Positions 62,774 through 64,000 of a stretch of 64,000 bases of DNA are shown here, piece by piece. Origin of the DNA: Bacillus sp. UNC41MFS5 (lineage in GTDB: Bacteria > Bacillota > Bacilli > Bacillales_B > DSM-18226); the NCBI RefSeq assembly GCF_000686805.1, contig NZ_KK366021.1, positions 183,614 to 247,613 on the forward strand. Direction: 5' to 3'. Both the position numbers and the translations under genes were made by a program. The notes under the pieces were generated by a model that worked only from the letters and a program-made list of their open reading frames with translations, was not told where the DNA came from and did no database searches. Position 1 is the first letter of the stretch. Every line of letters begins with the position of its first letter.

Positions 62774-63223
62774 TTAAATGTGGTTAATACCCAATCCAAT
62801 CGCTTCATGTTCAAGCCCACGAACCGGTGCTCCAATTGTTCCATACACTGCAACAGCAATCCATTCGCCTTCTGCCTTGTTTTCAAACGGCTGGCCTCGA
62901 AGTATTGCAAACCGAAGCCCTGCTGTTCTCAGCATACCGCCAAGCTCTACTTGACCACGTGTCACTCCCTGAAGCGCTTCAATAATCGCATGATACAGCG
63001 CATGAATTTCTCGATAAAGATCAGGGTTGACTATTTCTTGCCTTTTCGCTGATGTCTCAATGGCTGCTACGATTTTTTGCAACTCCATTGATCCGACCTT
63101 TCCTTTTCCATAACGCCAATTCATTAGCGCTAACTTACTTGCTAATGAGGCCTCTTCCTCTGCTTCTGCAAACGCGTACATGATTGCCTGTTGCCCGATT
63201 CTTCTGTCGAACTCCTTAGTCAT
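62774..63223 (-). CDS. hutP: Histidine-dependent antiterminator HutP
   Basis: A 149-residue RNA-binding regulator, one residue longer than in B. subtilis. It binds L-histidine and Mg2+ and prevents termination upstream of hutH. Typical features are IGQQAIMYAFAEAEEEASLASKLA (two pieces), the metal/histidine-site residues in EIHALYHAIIEALQGVTRG (two pieces; His about 74 and 78) and AVYGTIGAPVRGLEHEAIGLGINHI (two pieces). Its target RNA is directly downstream (62698-62765). First gene of the hut cluster, with its own promoter at 63272-63301. Confidence 0.96.
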   Translation of the reverse strand: MTKEFDRRIGQQAIMYAFAEAEEEASLASKLALMNWRYGKGKVGSMELQKIVAAIETSAKRQEIVNPDLYREIHALYHAIIEALQGVTRGQVELGGMLRTAGLRFAILRGQPFENKAEGEWIAVAVYGTIGAPVRGLEHEAIGLGINHI

Positions 63224-63271
63224 GCTGTTACCTCTTTTTTAATTTTCTAAATCAACTAATAACTTGGTTCT

Positions 63272-63301
63272 ATCTTAAACGTATTCATATAGTTGAGTCA
63301 A
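63272..63301 (-). promoter_or_regulatory. Promoter of the hut operon
   Basis: On the minus strand TTGACT (63301-63296) and TAAGAT (63277-63272) are 18 bp apart, 49 bp from the hutP start. The sequence TGAATACGTTTAAG over the spacer has the CG-centred look of a degenerate catabolite-response element. Confidence 0.6.
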
Positions 63302-63361
63302 TAAAATTTTTCTCATATTTTATTTATATATTCTTCCAAAAAATAGATCAATAATAAATAC

Positions 63362-64000
63362 TTAATCTCTGCGGAAATCCGCCTCTTTTAATGGAACCAT
63401 TTTTGTTTTGTTAATACTTTTATAGCCTAAATAACCTATTAGGAATAGAGGTAGTCCAATATAAGAAACCAATACACCATACCAGTCAACCTTTGAGCCA
63501 ATAAATGCCCCGTAATTTGTTCCAAGCATGGCGATTAAACATAATACTGTCGCTAAAATTGGACCTAATGGGAACCACTTTGCTTTATAGGGCAGGTCTT
63601 TGAAATCTCTTCCTTGTGCAACATAAGCTTTACGGAATCGATAATGTGTAACCGAAATACTTAACCAAGAGATATAACCAGCTAAGCCAGCAGCGTTTAA
63701 TAACCAAGAATATACAGTTCCATCACCAAAAAGGGAGGTAAGAAAGCACAGCATCCCAACAAGGGTTGATATGTATAATGCGTTTATCGGAACGCCACCT
63801 TTATTTACTTTTTTCAAGAATGACGGAGCTTTTCCTTCTTCCGCCAATACCCAAAGGACGCGCGAAGCGGCGTATAAAGTGGAATTTCCTGCTGACAGAA
63901 CGGAAGTAAGGATTACTGCATTCATGGCAGCAGCCGCAAAGGCAAGACCTGCATTTTCAAATACTAAAGTAAACGGACTCACTGCAATATTCTGTAAATC
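63362..64000 (-). CDS. AAT-type amino acid permease (partial, runs off the window)
   Basis: The C-terminal 212 residues of an amino acid permease of the APC/AAT group; the frame is open to base 64000. Seen are VILTSVLSAGNSTLYAASRVL (two pieces; the conserved helix 8 region), GKAPSFLKKVNKGGVPINAL and five further hydrophobic helices, ending in GYKSINKTKMVPLKEADF. The helix content and end resemble LysP/HisP-type permeases. Same strand as the hut cluster, 140 bp upstream of hutP; histidine uptake is plausible from position but not shown. Confidence 0.85.
   Translation of the reverse strand, partial: DLQNIAVSPFTLVFENAGLAFAAAAMNAVILTSVLSAGNSTLYAASRVLWVLAEEGKAPSFLKKVNKGGVPINALYISTLVGMLCFLTSLFGDGTVYSWLLNAAGLAGYISWLSISVTHYRFRKAYVAQGRDFKDLPYKAKWFPLGPILATVLCLIAMLGTNYGAFIGSKVDWYGVLVSYIGLPLFLIGYLGYKSINKTKMVPLKEADFRRD

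Noticed and set aside
1..64000. tRNA or rRNA genes, CRISPR arrays, insertion sequences, prophage genes
   Set aside because: No cloverleaf, rRNA-like sequence, regular spacer-repeat array, transposase or phage structural gene could be recognised on either strand.

Overview
The window is chromosomal DNA from a low-GC, endospore-former-type Firmicute, most likely a member of the Bacillaceae. The evidence is the AT-rich intergenic DNA, strong AGGAGG-type ribosome binding sites with many TTG/GTG starts, a HutP-controlled histidine utilisation cluster, YfiT-, DUF2071- and YerD-like proteins, and U-tailed hairpin terminators after most transcription units. It is mostly a mosaic of small catabolic operons, each beside its own regulator. 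I found no tRNA, rRNA, prophage, CRISPR array or insertion sequence.

Layout. 0-4 kb: a MocR regulator (cut by the window edge) divergent from paiB, then D-serine ammonia-lyase divergent from an XRE-cupin regulator with two dyad operators. 3.8-10 kb: a guanidino-hydrolase / Fe-alcohol dehydrogenase / aldehyde dehydrogenase / APC permease operon, divergent from a MerR regulator, with a textbook MerR-type promoter (19-bp spacer). 10-16 kb: a run of single small genes (GNAT, YfiT-like, broken CPBP protease, small membrane proteins) separated by terminators and a degenerate short inverted repeat. 16-28 kb: an MDR reductase and AraC regulator, an M29 aminopeptidase, a ROK-regulated alditol operon (SDR, FGGY kinase, GPH symporter), an ArsR-MDR pair, an Rrf2 regulator and an AhpD-like protein under a 43-bp perfect palindrome. 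28-36 kb: two SDR genes with a TetR regulator, an lspA fragment, and a McrBC-like modification-dependent restriction locus whose ATPase seems to carry an SRA-like reader domain.

36-49 kb: a secreted M28 aminopeptidase, a two-component system followed by an ankyrin lipoprotein and a duplicated-domain lipoprotein, an IPNS-like dioxygenase, an orphan glycine riboswitch still attached to the first codons of a deleted amino-acid permease, a DUF2071 protein, and tandem paralogous membrane-anchored glutamate-synthase-like flavoproteins. 49.8-54.8 kb: isoaspartyl dipeptidase plus a YfcC transporter behind a consensus sigma-54 promoter, divergent from a sigma-54 activator. 55-64 kb: the hut cluster on the minus strand: a permease (partial), hutP, the attenuator with HutP triplets, hutH, a small gene, glutamate dehydrogenase, a 43-residue gene, hutU, hutI, a decayed second hutH fragment and hutD. 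It converts histidine to glutamate and on to 2-oxoglutarate.

The main theme is amino-acid and amine catabolism (D-serine, guanidino compound, isoaspartyl peptides, histidine), with visible gene loss: a hutH remnant, a permease stub, an lspA fragment, a truncated gene beside the restriction locus and a nonsense-interrupted CPBP gene. The most noteworthy items are the orphan riboswitch with permease stub, the McrBC-like locus, the guanidino-compound operon and the long palindrome at 28133-28175.
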